Positions 8,076-20,208 of a stretch of 64,000 nucleotides of DNA are shown piece by piece; position 1 is the stretch's first letter, and each line of letters begins with the position of its first letter. The stretch is from DATDIC01 sp963764525 (lineage in GTDB: Bacteria > Pseudomonadota > Alphaproteobacteria > Acetobacterales > Acetobacteraceae): assembly GCA_963764525.1 (NCBI GenBank), contig CAVXTC010000043.1:16091-80090 (forward strand). Direction: 5' to 3'. The notes below the pieces were generated by a model. That model was given only the letters and a program-made list of their open reading frames with translations. It was not told the origin of the DNA and ran no database searches. Made by a program: the position numbers and the translations under genes.

Positions 8076-8362
8076 AACGCTTCGGGTTCGATCGGGTCAT
8101 CGCCGATTGAGATTGGTGCCTTCACCGGCGATCGCGGACACCCGATCTGCCGGTCTGCCTAGCTCACCTCGTGCTTTGCCATCGTGCCGTTTTCCGCGCG
8201 CGGGTTGTGGCGGGCCGCCCTCGATCCGCCGAATCAGCGCATGTTGCATGCCAGCAGCCCCGATGAACGGCTTCCCATCGCAAGCAGGGCAAGTTTCGTC
8301 AATCTATCGTGAAGGAGGTTAGTCCTGGGTCAAGTTGTAGAACCCCCTGCGGGATCCTGACG
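8076..8362. other. Intergenic region before the glycosyltransferase genes
   Basis: No convincing gene is seen. A strong Shine-Dalgarno-like GAAGGAGG lies at 8311-8318, but no well-placed ATG follows it. The true start of the next gene may therefore differ from the one given, or a base error may hide it. Confidence 0.4.
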
Positions 8363-9681
8363 ATGCGAGCGGGTATGGTTGGCGGACTGATGCGGCGCGC
8401 TTGGAGGCAGGCGTCGGTTGCGATGGCCGATCCGGAACGATTCGCCAGGAACCTTACTCAAATCACCCATCCGAAACTGTTTGAGGCCAAGCTTGTCGAT
8501 ATACTGCAGGCGGCTCCATTAAACATAAAGATAGACGAAGATGAACGGCGTCGCCCGGCACTGAACGTGCTGCAGCCGATCTTATCGCCGCAAAATATGA
8601 CCGGCGGCCCCAACACGATCGTCACCGTGGCGGCTCAGGTCGCTGCACTCGGCATTCATGTTCGGATACTTACGACGAAGCAACGTCGAACCGAGGATCC
8701 GGCTTGGTTCTGGAGCCACATTCGACAGATAGTCGGTCAATCGGCGGACCTGTCTTCGCTGGAAATATCCCCTGCGCACGATGCCCTTCGTCCGGCGACG
8801 ATCGGACGCAACGACATTTTTCTTGCGACGCACTGGACAACCGCGCAGCAGGTGAATGCCAAGCTCGACCAGATGCGTCACCAGTTCTTCTTTTACCTTA
8901 TCCAGGATTATGAACCGGGTTTCTATCCCTGGTCGAGCAACCATGCGCTGGCCGCGGAGACCTATAGCATGAACTACATTCCCATCGTTAACGAGGAGCT
9001 TTTAGCCAATTATCTCATTACAAACCAGATCGGGAGGTTTTCCGAACCGTCATTTCGGAAAACCGTCCTGACCTTCGAACCGGCGATTGACCGCACTCTG
9101 TTTATGGTCAGGCCCCGTTCTTCACGACGCAAGAAGCGTGTTCTGGTGTACACACGACCTTCAAATTTTCGTAATATGCTTGGGGTGTGCATAATGGCGC
9201 TCCGCGCGATCGTCAAAACGGCGTCCTTCGATCTCAATAGTTGGGAGTTCGTCGGAATCGGGGGGCGAGGAAGTGTTCCCACGATCGAACTCGGGTCAAA
9301 GGCCTTGCTCACCCAGGCGCCTTGGCACAGCTACCAGTCGTACGCGCATTATTTATCAGATTTTGAGATTTTATTATGCTTGATGCTGTCGCCCCACACC
9401 AGCTACCCTGTACCGAGATGGCAGCGTGTGGAGGCTTGGTGATCACCAACACCTTTCAAGGAAAGACCGCCGTGGAGCTTCAGCGCATATCGTCGAACAT
9501 CATCGCGGTCGAGCCGAATATTGCGGATGTAGCCAAGGGCATGATGCGCGCCATCAATCTGGTTGACGCTGGATTGCAGCCGCGTGGCGATATCAATGTC
9601 CCGATGAGTTGGAGTGAGTCGCTTTCCGGCGCGGTCCATGAAATCGCGAACACTCTTGCTCGTCTGTCGGAACCCCGATAG
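8363..9681 (+). CDS. Glycosyltransferase, WsaF/rhamnosyltransferase-like, one frameshift
   Basis: The reading frame runs to about 9,412 and then continues in another frame to 9681. The shift falls inside a conserved stretch (LMLSPHTSYP ... EMAACGGLVITNTF) and looks like one missing base near 9,414. N-terminal LNVLQPILSPQNMTGGPNTI and FFFYLIQDYEPGFYPWSSNH resemble the WsaF-type GT4 rhamnosyltransferases. The C-terminal EMAACGG(x)VIT is the usual GT4 donor-site segment. By eye the GC content is clearly lower than in its neighbours. The start is uncertain. It is annotated as one gene because both halves together make a normal protein. Confidence 0.7.
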
Positions 9682-9731
9682 CCGCGGCAGTCAGACCCAT
9701 CTTTTGAATGCACGACATTCGGATCTCGCTG

Positions 9732-10778
9732 ATGGCGAACATACCTGAGTCGGTGAGCGTCATCATTCCGGCGTACAATTCTGACCGGTGTATCGAACGC
9801 GCGATTGAGAGCGCGCTTCGTCAAACCCTCCCGCCATTGGAGGTGCTGGTGGTGGACGATGGATCCACCGACGGCACGGCTGACGTCGTTGCGAGGTTGT
9901 CTTCGCCGGTTCGTCTCATACGAAAGCAGAATGGCGGACCGGCCTCCGCACGGAACCGGGGTTGCAGGCTCGCCAGCGGTCATTGGTTGGCACTTTTGGA
10001 TGCCGATGACTGGTGGTATCCGACGAAGCTGGAGATGCAACTTGCATGTGTTGGCTCCGAGGACATCGGGCTCGTTCACTGCCCCGCCGACCACCAGACG
10101 GCAACGCCGCGAAGCGAGCTGACTTTTCACGATCTCTGGGAACGTAATTGCATCGTTAACTCATCGGTCCTCGTCCGTCGCGAAGCTTTTGAGGCATTGG
10201 GTGGCTTTGACGAGACCAGGGAGTTGATTTCCGTCGAGGACTATAATTTTTGGCTTCGCCTCTCTGCGTCGAACTATCGGATCGTGACATGCCCGCAACG
10301 CCTCGTTCACTACACGAGGGGGGGCGGGCTATCATCGGATTCAGATCGCTTTCTCGATGCGACACTTTTTAATATTGAGGTGTTGGAACGGAGTATGCAC
10401 CTGCCAGCGCGGATGGTTGCTCGCAAGCGAAGCGAAATGTACCAACGATTCGGCAGGCGTGCGAGATACGAGCGCCGACTGGCGACATCACGTTCGTTGC
10501 TGTTAAAGTCTCTCCTGTTGTCACCATCGATCGGCAGCGCTGTCCAGTTTGGGATCTCCACTATTCCGTTGCGGATTTTGGATTGGCGACGGTATTGGCG
10601 CGATCACGCGGAAAGTGCTGAACACACTGGCCCCGCCTTGGAACGTCTAACTGACGCCGATTATCAAGTCCCAGGCGAGAACTTCGAAAACCGAAGGGAA
10701 CAATCGCTATCCTGGACCCGCCGCGAGTGCTGCCTGATTGCAGCCAAGCGGATGATCGGCCACTTCTTGTCGCGCTAA
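9732..10778 (+). CDS. GT2 family glycosyltransferase
   Basis: This protein of about 348 residues starts MANIPESVSVIIPAYNSDRC. The GT-A fold signature is complete: VSVIIPAYNS, LVVDDGSTDGTADV, GGPASARNRG, ALLDADDWW (DxD) and GGFDETRELISVEDYNFWLR. The DxD aspartates bind the metal-sugar nucleotide. The C-terminal 130 residues are basic and have no recognised domain. It belongs to the glycan group started by the uxs-like gene and shares the lower GC of the preceding gene. Acceptor and donor sugars are not predictable. Confidence 0.88.
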   Translation: MANIPESVSVIIPAYNSDRCIERAIESALRQTLPPLEVLVVDDGSTDGTADVVARLSSPVRLIRKQNGGPASARNRGCRLASGHWLALLDADDWWYPTKLEMQLACVGSEDIGLVHCPADHQTATPRSELTFHDLWERNCIVNSSVLVRREAFEALGGFDETRELISVEDYNFWLRLSASNYRIVTCPQRLVHYTRGGGLSSDSDRFLDATLFNIEVLERSMHLPARMVARKRSEMYQRFGRRARYERRLATSRSLLLKSLLLSPSIGSAVQFGISTIPLRILDWRRYWRDHAESAEHTGPALERLTDADYQVPGENFENRREQSLSWTRRECCLIAAKRMIGHFLSR

Positions 10779-11776
10779 TAGATGCGGAAGAGGCATTCGA
10801 TTGGACGCTGCCGTTCTCACGAGAGGAGACGAATGTAACGTCGATGCAATCACAGCACCTGGCGCACAGCATCTTCGAACGGTTCGACGTAATCCCAACC
10901 TATCTCGTGGACTATCCTATTGTTTCCCAGCATCGTGGATATGAGCCCCTGCGCGAGTTGCTCCAGGACCGCAAATGCCAGATCGGGGCCCAGCTCCATC
11001 CGTGGGTGACGCCGCCATTCATCGAACAGGTGTCGGTCGGAAACAGCTTTCCCGGCAACCTGCCGCTGGAACTGGAGTTCGCCAAGCTGCAAACACTGAC
11101 CAGAAAGATCGAAGAGATTTTTGGAGTCGCTTCAAAAATCTATCGGGCCGGGCGCTTCGGCGCGGGACCCAACACCGGCAATATTCTGGCTCATCTTGGC
11201 TACGAGGCTGACAGCAGCGTCATGCCTTGCTGGGATTTCCGTTCCCAGGGCGGCCCCGACTACCGGGCGTTCTCGGCGCAACCTTACTGGATCGACCCGC
11301 AACGATCGATCCTGGAAATTCCCACCAGTGCGGGGTTCGTCGGTCGGCTTGCTGATCTCGGCGCGTCGATCCGACGGATGCAGTTCAGCGTGCCCGGCGA
11401 GATGTTGCGCGTCCCGTCGATCATGTCGCGTCTCAGGCTGCTGGAAAGAATCAAGCTCTCCCCGGAGGGCATTACCGTTGCCGAGGCCAAGCGCCTGGTG
11501 CGCCATATGCTCGCACACGGGCATCGGGTGTTCGTCCTCAGTTATCACAGCCCATCGTTGGTTCCCGGCAACACCCCTTATGTCCGTACGCAGAGGGATC
11601 TGCGCGAGTTCCTTGCCTGGCTCGAAGAATTCATGGACTTCTTCATCGGCGAAGTAGGCGGCCGACCGGCCAGTTGGCAGGAAGTCCGATCAGCGCTGAA
11701 AAACGCCACGCCATCCGCTGAATGTGCGCCGAGGACATCGACTCCAATGATGCAGTTGAACCGCTCGCTCCCATGA
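10727..11776 (+). CDS. Polysaccharide deacetylase-like protein (WalW-type)
   Basis: The 349-residue protein begins about 50 nt inside the preceding glycosyltransferase gene; a GTG start at 10727 is needed to include LLVALIDAEEAFDWTLPFSR. Other segments are IGAQLHPWVTPPF, IYRAGRFGAGPNTGNILAHL and GHRVFVLSYHSPSLVPGNTPYV, which fit the NodB-like/WalW deacetylase group. The aspartate-rich DAEE and the HPW and YHSPS histidines are candidate metal ligands. It may deacetylate sugars of the glycan built by its neighbours. Overlap implies coupled translation. Confidence 0.75.
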   Translation: MLPDCSQADDRPLLVALIDAEEAFDWTLPFSREETNVTSMQSQHLAHSIFERFDVIPTYLVDYPIVSQHRGYEPLRELLQDRKCQIGAQLHPWVTPPFIEQVSVGNSFPGNLPLELEFAKLQTLTRKIEEIFGVASKIYRAGRFGAGPNTGNILAHLGYEADSSVMPCWDFRSQGGPDYRAFSAQPYWIDPQRSILEIPTSAGFVGRLADLGASIRRMQFSVPGEMLRVPSIMSRLRLLERIKLSPEGITVAEAKRLVRHMLAHGHRVFVLSYHSPSLVPGNTPYVRTQRDLREFLAWLEEFMDFFIGEVGGRPASWQEVRSALKNATPSAECAPRTSTPMMQLNRSLP

Positions 11777-12544
11777 GTGTGCTTGTATCCGGCGGCAAGG
11801 CGATCTACGGCGCGCCGCTCGGCATTCTGATGCTGGAGGCGAAGTTCCCGCGCATTCCGGGCGACATGGGCAACGCCACGACCTGGCCGTTCCCGGTCCT
11901 GTATCGCGTGGTCCCCGGGGCCAGCCCCGAACGGGTGGTGTTGAACGGCGCCACCGGATTGCTGGAGAGCTTTCTCGATGCAGCGGCCGAACTGGTCAGC
12001 GCACGGCGCCGAGGCCATTACCACAAACTGCGGCTTCCTGTCGCTGTTCCAGCGTGAACTGGCCGCGCATGTGCGCGTCCCGGTGGCGACAAGTTCGCTG
12101 ATGCAAGTGCCATGGGTGCAGGCTATGTTGCCACCGGGACAGCGCGTCGGCGTGATCACGGTGTCTGCTGTTGGCCTTACGCAACGTCATCTGGAGGCGG
12201 TTGGCGTGCCGCCCGACACACCGATCGTCGGCACCGAGAACGGCCGCGAATTCTTCCGCGTTCTGATCCGTGGCGAAAGCCAGGACCTGGACGTGGCGCT
12301 GGCGTCCGAAGACATTCTCAACGCCGCCCGGGAGCTGAAGCAGCGGTGTCCTGACCTCGGCGCCGTGGTCCTGGAATGCACCAATATGCCGCCTTACGCC
12401 GCCGCGCTGCGTCAGGAACTGGGTGTTCCAGTGTTCGATATCTATTCGCTGGTTTGCTGGCTGTACGCCGGATTGCGTCCGCGCGAATTCGAGCCGTGGT
12501 GGTCAGCCGGTCGGCGGCGATCAGGGAGCAGTGTACACGTCTGA
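11773..12544 (+). CDS. Aspartate/glutamate racemase family protein, one frameshift
   Basis: The first part (MSVLVSGGKAIYGAPLGILM ... AAELVS) ends near 12,000. The second (AITTNCGFLSLFQRELAAHV ... GVPVFDIYSL) continues one frame over. Removing one extra C near 12,002 restores AAELVSDGAEAITTNCGFLS. The TTNCGF cysteine and VVLECTNMPPYAAAL cysteine match the two catalytic cysteines of the Asp/Glu/hydantoin racemase superfamily. The start ATG at 11773 overlaps the preceding stop. Substrate unknown. The break is probably a sequence error. Confidence 0.75.
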
Positions 12545-12617
12545 AGCCGCCTTTCATCCGCCCCCAGCGCCGTTATCGCACCAGCTCCGGTAGCCAGCTG
12601 GCGACATCCCGACCAAG

Positions 12618-13565
12618 TCACCGCGTCGTGCCTTCCCCGGCCAGCGGGACCACCTTGCCGCCCTTGAACACGTTCCCCGACAGCTCCGCCGGAGTTGCCG
12701 TGACGTTGCGCACAAACGTCGTCGTAAATCCGGTGTCGTTGGTCAGCGTATTGTTCTTGAAGGTCAGCCCCTGGGACGGATAGCTGACCCCGCCTTCGCC
12801 CACCGTGATCGCGAAGCCGTGGTTCTCGGCGTGTGGCCCCTTCTCAATTCTGGTGCCCTCGACAACCACCGTGCCGCCGAGCGCAGCGTCGATCGCATAG
12901 CTCGAGGTCCCGTTGGGTCCGTCCTCGATATCGCTGTCGATAACCACCGTCTTCGCCGCGCGCGACCTGATGCCGTGGCCGGAATGCGTGTCGAAAATGC
13001 GCGTGTGCTCGACGTCGAGCAGGGCAACGCGATTGATGTAGATGGCGTGGGCGCAGTTCGCCGCGCATTTCCCGTTGCCGACGAAATCGCTGCCGATGAT
13101 CTTGATCACCGCTGTAGGATTGGGATTCGACAGGATGCCGTCTTCATTGTCCAGAAACCGCACGTTCTCCACCGTGAGGTTGCCGCCCTGGGCGCGGAGC
13201 CCGGCGCCGTTCTGGTCCGGAACGCGCGCACGTTGCAGGGTCAGGTTGCGTACCGTGATGTTGTTGCCGTTGGTGATCAGCAGCCCCTTGCCGCGGCAGA
13301 CCTTGTCGGTGATCACCACATTGGGCCCGGTACCCTCGATCGTCAGGTTGTTCTGCCGCACAACCGCGCAGTCAAAATATGTGCCAGGCTCGATTGCGAT
13401 CGTATCGCCGTCGTGCGCGCGGGCGATCGCCTGGCTCGGCATCTTGAAGGGTTGATCGGCGCCGACCCGAAGCGTGTCCGCCGACGCGGCGCCGCACGAT
13501 AAAAGAATTGCTGCCGCAACAGCCATCATACCGGCCATCATTGAGGTAACTCTGTACAGGATCAT
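12618..13565 (-). CDS. Secreted right-handed parallel beta-helix protein
   Basis: This protein of about 315 residues has a clear signal peptide (MMAVAAAILLSCGAASA|DTL). It is then built of short repeats such as NNLTIEGTGPNVVI, NNITVRNLTLQRARV, GNLTVENVRFLDNEDGI and KTVVIDSDIEDGPNGTS. This is the NosD/pectate-lyase-like parallel beta-helix fold with Asn ladders. It likely acts in the periplasm or outside the cell on a polysaccharide, or as a structural protein. Catalytic residues cannot be assigned. The ATG at 13565 is chosen because it gives the signal peptide. Confidence 0.8.
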   Translation of the reverse strand: MILYRVTSMMAGMMAVAAAILLSCGAASADTLRVGADQPFKMPSQAIARAHDGDTIAIEPGTYFDCAVVRQNNLTIEGTGPNVVITDKVCRGKGLLITNGNNITVRNLTLQRARVPDQNGAGLRAQGGNLTVENVRFLDNEDGILSNPNPTAVIKIIGSDFVGNGKCAANCAHAIYINRVALLDVEHTRIFDTHSGHGIRSRAAKTVVIDSDIEDGPNGTSSYAIDAALGGTVVVEGTRIEKGPHAENHGFAITVGEGGVSYPSQGLTFKNNTLTNDTGFTTTFVRNVTATPAELSGNVFKGGKVVPLAGEGTTR

Positions 13566-13623
13566 GGAATGATTGTAGCAGTCCGATGCGTGCTCACAAG
13601 CTGCCCAATCAATGACAATTGGA

Positions 13624-14883
13624 TCAGAACCGCTGCGCCGAATAGGGTGTCGGATCGATCCCCGGCGGACGGCCGCCCACCAGATCGGCAACCAGACGCC
13701 CGGTCGCGGCGCCAGATGCCAGGCCGATATGGCCGTGACCATACGCATGCACGATGTCGGGACAGCCCGAGGCAGGCCCGATGCACGGCAGGCCGTCTGG
13801 CGTGGAAGGGCGGTGCCCCATCCACAGCTTGACCCGATCCGCCGGAAGGTCGCGCGGCAGTCCCGGCCACATGCGCAATGCGAAATCGCGCAGGATCTCG
13901 GCGCGTCGCCAGTTCGGCGCCGCTTCCAGCCCAGCCAACTCCACCTGTCCGGCGATTCGCAGCCCGTGCGCCATCATGGTGATCGACATCTTGCCGTCGC
14001 TCGGCATGATCGGATGACGCGGCGCCACCTCCGGGTGTTCGATCACCGCGTGGTAGCCGCGCTCGGTTTCAAGCGGAACCTGGTCGCCCGCCGCGGCGGC
14101 CAAGGCGCGGGACCGGGCACCGGCGGCGATCACCGCCTTGTCGCACGCGATATCGCCGGCATCGGTGCGCACCGCGCGCAGCCGCCGATCCTCGATCCGG
14201 AACCCAACAGCGCCGGCCCGTCGTAATTCGGCGCCGCGGTCCACCGCGGAGCCGATCAGCGCGCCGACATAGGCGCCGGGATTGAGGCAATGGCCACCTT
14301 CTTCGACGAACACGCCGAAGCTATAGCGGCGGTCGAGGCCCGGTTCGCGCTGGCGCAGATCGTTTTCATCCAGCTCGATCCAGCGCACGCCATTGTCCCG
14401 CCGCAGCCGCCAGCCCAGCGCGTCCGCCTCAAACGCCGCCCGGTCGGGAAACACATAAAGCAGCCCCTGGCGCTGGATCAGCTCGCCGACACCGGCTTCC
14501 TCGGCCAGCCGGCGATGACGTTCGGGCGCGTTCTCGACCAGCGGGCGCAGCGCCCGCGCGGTGGCGGCAAGACGTTGCTCGGTGGCGCCGGCGCGCAGGA
14601 AACGCCACAACCAGGGCAGCATCCGTGGCAGATAGCGCCAGCGAATGGTCAGCGGCCCGAGCGGGTCGGCAAGCCAGCCCGGCACATTGCGCCAGATGCC
14701 GGGGAATGACATCGGCACGACGGAGCTTGGGCTGAGCCAGCAGCCGTTGCCGTAACTGGCGGCTTGCTCGCCGCCCGGCTCGCCGGGTTCCAGGATGGTC
14801 ACCCGGTGCCCGTCGCGCAGCAGTTCCGCCGCGCTCGCCGCACCGATGATGCCGGCGCCTATGACAACGACATGGCAAGGCAT
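13624..14883 (-). CDS. FAD-dependent D-amino acid dehydrogenase (DadA-like)
   Basis: The 419-residue protein starts MPCHVVVIGAGIIGAASAAE, a GxGxxG dinucleotide site, with the ILEPG acidic strand end. It has SYGNGCWLSPSSVVPMSFPG near residue 45 and the C-terminal WMGHRPSTPDGLPCIGPASG ... YGHGHIGLASGAATG typical of the DAO/DadA group. Length is normal for DadA (about 410-430). The enzyme would oxidise a D-amino acid or a related amine. It follows the molybdenum hydroxylase genes on the same strand and could be co-transcribed, but the gap is small rather than overlapping. Confidence 0.85.
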   Translation of the reverse strand: MPCHVVVIGAGIIGAASAAELLRDGHRVTILEPGEPGGEQAASYGNGCWLSPSSVVPMSFPGIWRNVPGWLADPLGPLTIRWRYLPRMLPWLWRFLRAGATEQRLAATARALRPLVENAPERHRRLAEEAGVGELIQRQGLLYVFPDRAAFEADALGWRLRRDNGVRWIELDENDLRQREPGLDRRYSFGVFVEEGGHCLNPGAYVGALIGSAVDRGAELRRAGAVGFRIEDRRLRAVRTDAGDIACDKAVIAAGARSRALAAAAGDQVPLETERGYHAVIEHPEVAPRHPIMPSDGKMSITMMAHGLRIAGQVELAGLEAAPNWRRAEILRDFALRMWPGLPRDLPADRVKLWMGHRPSTPDGLPCIGPASGCPDIVHAYGHGHIGLASGAATGRLVADLVGGRPPGIDPTPYSAQRF

Positions 14884-14901
14884 GCAGGAGGTTTCACCCG
14901 G

Positions 14902-15189
14902 TCAGAGATAGACGCCGCGTTCGAGGATTTCGAGCGTGTAGGCGTGATAGGACATGCCGAGTTCTTCGGCGCGCGCCAGTCGGCGCAGCGCAATTTCGCG
15001 CGGCGGGGTCTTCCAGGCGCGTTTATGGGCGCGCTTCCAGCACCAGCTTCGCCAGGAAAGCGCGCCGGGGTCTTCGTCGGGTTCGATCGGCGGGCCGCCG
15101 TTGTGGCCGATCGTTACGCCAAGCACCTCTCCGGCGAGCCGGCGAGGCGCGGATGCGGCGACCGGTGCTCGGTTGCGATAGTGCCTCAC
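14902..15189 (-). CDS. Small conserved-type hypothetical protein with GHNGGPP
   Basis: This 95-residue protein starts at a GTG that overlaps the stop of the upstream FAD subunit gene (GTGA at 15186-15189), so it is translationally coupled to the molybdenum hydroxylase operon. The visible features are VTIGHNGGPPIEPDEDP near residue 25, a Trp/Lys/Arg-rich middle (WRSWCWKRAHKRAWKTPPRE) and LARAEELGMSYHAYTLEILE. The C-terminus resembles a small helical DNA-binding segment, but no function is known to me. Confidence 0.6.
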   Translation of the reverse strand: MRHYRNRAPVAASAPRRLAGEVLGVTIGHNGGPPIEPDEDPGALSWRSWCWKRAHKRAWKTPPREIALRRLARAEELGMSYHAYTLEILERGVYL

Positions 15190-15980
15190 GCCGCCTTGGC
15201 GACCGCGCGCCGTGCCATGACCCCGACCAGATGGGCGCGGTACTCGGCGCTGGCGTGGATGTCGCTGTTCATGCCATTCGCCGGCGTGGTGATTTTTGCG
15301 ATCGCGTCGGGCGAGAAGTTGGACGACAGCGCCTGCTCCATTTCCTTGTGGCGGAACACGCCGTTCTGTCCGGCGCCGGTGATGGCAAGCCGCACGCCGC
15401 CTGCCGTCTTGGCCACGAACACGCCGACGATCGGATAGCGCGACGCCGGGTTGCGGAATTTCTCATACGCCGAAGACTGCGGAATCGGGAACGTGACAGA
15501 CGTGATCACCTCGCCCTGGTCCAGCGCGGTCGTGAACATGCCCTTGAAGAAATCGTCCGCCTTGATCTCCCGCTTGTTGGTCTTGATCGTGGCGTTCAGC
15601 GCCAATGCCGCCGCCGGGTAGCAGGCGGCCGGATCGTTGTTGGCCAGGCTGCCGCCGATGGTGCCGCGGTGGCGCACCTGCTCATCGCCGATCCAGGACG
15701 CAAGATCGGACAGTCCGCGGATCTTCGCCCGTATGTCCGCCGACTGCGCCACCGCCGCATGGGTGGTCATGGCACCGATCGTCACCGGCCCGGCGCCCAC
15801 GGTGATGCCGACCATCCCCGCCTTGGCCAGATCGACAACCACGGACGGCTTGTTCAGCCGCTGCTTGAGCACCGGGATCAGCGTCATGCCCCCGGCCAGC
15901 GCCTTCGCCTCGGGATCGGCGGCGAGCACCTTTGCCGCTTCATCGACGCTGCCGGGCGTCTGATAGGCGAATTCATACAT
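15186..15980 (-). CDS. Molybdenum hydroxylase medium (FAD) subunit, CoxM-like
   Basis: This protein of about 264 residues starts MYEFAYQTPGSVDEAAKVLA. The FAD-site motifs LAGGMTLIPVLKQRL and RHRGTIGGSLANNDPAACYP are those of CO dehydrogenase medium-chain and xanthine dehydrogenase FAD subunits. It would pass electrons from the 2Fe-2S subunit to an acceptor. The ATG at 15980 is 23 nt after the large-subunit stop. A longer in-frame extension upstream is only the frame-shifted end of that large subunit. Confidence 0.88.
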   Translation of the reverse strand: MYEFAYQTPGSVDEAAKVLAADPEAKALAGGMTLIPVLKQRLNKPSVVVDLAKAGMVGITVGAGPVTIGAMTTHAAVAQSADIRAKIRGLSDLASWIGDEQVRHRGTIGGSLANNDPAACYPAAALALNATIKTNKREIKADDFFKGMFTTALDQGEVITSVTFPIPQSSAYEKFRNPASRYPIVGVFVAKTAGGVRLAITGAGQNGVFRHKEMEQALSSNFSPDAIAKITTPANGMNSDIHASAEYRAHLVGVMARRAVAKAA

Positions 15981-16003
15981 CGCTGGTGTCTCCTGTTGCC
16001 CGG

Positions 16004-18387
<2,384 letters not shown>

Positions 18388-18410
18388 GTCGCGTTCCCCC
18401 TTTTTGGTCG

Positions 18411-18908
<498 letters not shown>

Positions 18909-18995
18909 TGCGTCCCCCTTTTTCTGGTCACGTGAGACCGATCCGCCCACGGGACCGGAGTATCCGCCAAGAATGGCCAGCCCCAGCGGACCTGG

Positions 18996-20087
18996 TCAAG
19001 GCACGTTGCTATCGGCCGGCGCGCGCTCGGACCCGGGCCGTTGCGGCCGAAGCCAGTGCCCGATGCCACGCAGCGGAGCGGTCACCCGCCAGGAGGTGCT
19101 GGTCAGCGTCTCCTGCAGGATCACGCTGTCCCGCCGCAATCGGCGATTGTCGTCGGTCAGGCGACCCACCTGGGAGCGCAGCCGCGGCAGCTCGTGTTCA
19201 AGGGCGGAGACGCAGTGGGCCGCTTGCGTCCCACGCAGTTCCGCGGCTTCGCGACGCAGACGCGCCACCGACAAGGCAGCCTGCGCTTCCGCGGTCGCGT
19301 GAAGCTGGCCGGAGAGCGCGGCCTCGAGCTCGGCGATCCTGGTCTGAAGCACCGTGATCCGCGCCTCGCGATCGGCCAGATTGTCGATGGCCGCCTGCTC
19401 GCGCGCGAGGACGTAATCATCGACGATACTGGGTGGCACGGTGAAGGCGTCCTGAAGCTCGGAGTGCTTTTCCTCGGCGACATAGAATCGATTGAGCCGA
19501 TCGAAATACACGAACTTGTATCCGGCGGCGAGCAACGCGGGCTCCCAGGCTTCATGCGTCGGCTGGATACTGTTCGGAAACACTGCCTCAAGCAGCACGA
19601 TCCAGGGCCGCCACCGGCTGAAATCGGCGCCTTGCAGCACCGCGGCCTCGGCGCCTTCCACGTCGATCTTCAGGAAGTGCACGGGTCCTCGGACATGCCG
19701 CTCGCAGATGTCGGCCAGGGTGGTGACGGGGACGCCGATTTCCCGGCAGCTATGGCCGGCGCGGCGGTGCACCTCCGCGATGTCGGCCTCCATGGTGGAG
19801 AAGCCGCTTTCGCCATCAATCAGGAACAGGCTTGCATGGCCGGCGGACGCGCCCACCAGCGCCGCCAGATTGATGTCCTCCGGCCGGGTAAGACATAACC
19901 GGCGGAACGTTTCAGGTGCCGGCTCCACGTTGATTCCACGCCAGCCGGCTTGATAGGATGCCCAGGTGACGGAGTCCTGGATCGGATCGCCGGCACCAAG
20001 ATCGATGTAGAAACCGTGCGCGACCGAACTGAGCGCGCGACGGAGAACGACATCTTCAAGGTTCTGGGAGAACGAGACGAAACGCAT
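18996..20087 (-). CDS. FkbM family methyltransferase with C-terminal coiled coil
   Basis: This protein of about 363 residues starts MRFVSFSQNLEDVVLRRAL. The methyltransferase core shows FYIDLGAGDPIQDSVTWA and VHFLKIDVEGAEAAVLQGAD, typical of FkbM. From about residue 220 an alanine/arginine/glutamate-rich coiled coil follows (EARITVLQTRIAELEAALSG). The protein then ends in TSTSWRVTAPLRGIGHWLRP, a tail also seen in the large protein at 36,132-39,414. It faces the glycosyltransferase gene at 20209 divergently. It probably O-methylates a sugar of the local glycan. An ATG 15 nt further upstream is possible. Confidence 0.83.
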   Translation of the reverse strand: MRFVSFSQNLEDVVLRRALSSVAHGFYIDLGAGDPIQDSVTWASYQAGWRGINVEPAPETFRRLCLTRPEDINLAALVGASAGHASLFLIDGESGFSTMEADIAEVHRRAGHSCREIGVPVTTLADICERHVRGPVHFLKIDVEGAEAAVLQGADFSRWRPWIVLLEAVFPNSIQPTHEAWEPALLAAGYKFVYFDRLNRFYVAEEKHSELQDAFTVPPSIVDDYVLAREQAAIDNLADREARITVLQTRIAELEAALSGQLHATAEAQAALSVARLRREAAELRGTQAAHCVSALEHELPRLRSQVGRLTDDNRRLRRDSVILQETLTSTSWRVTAPLRGIGHWLRPQRPGSERAPADSNVP

Positions 20088-20208
20088 GAGCGACGGTGCC
20101 ATCCCCGCCGATTTGTGGCAACACCTGGACCGCTTTGCTTGCATGACCGGTTCCGCTACATCATTGCCTGTCGCGGCACTGCCCCGCAGGCCTGATCCGG
20201 AGCCTTGA

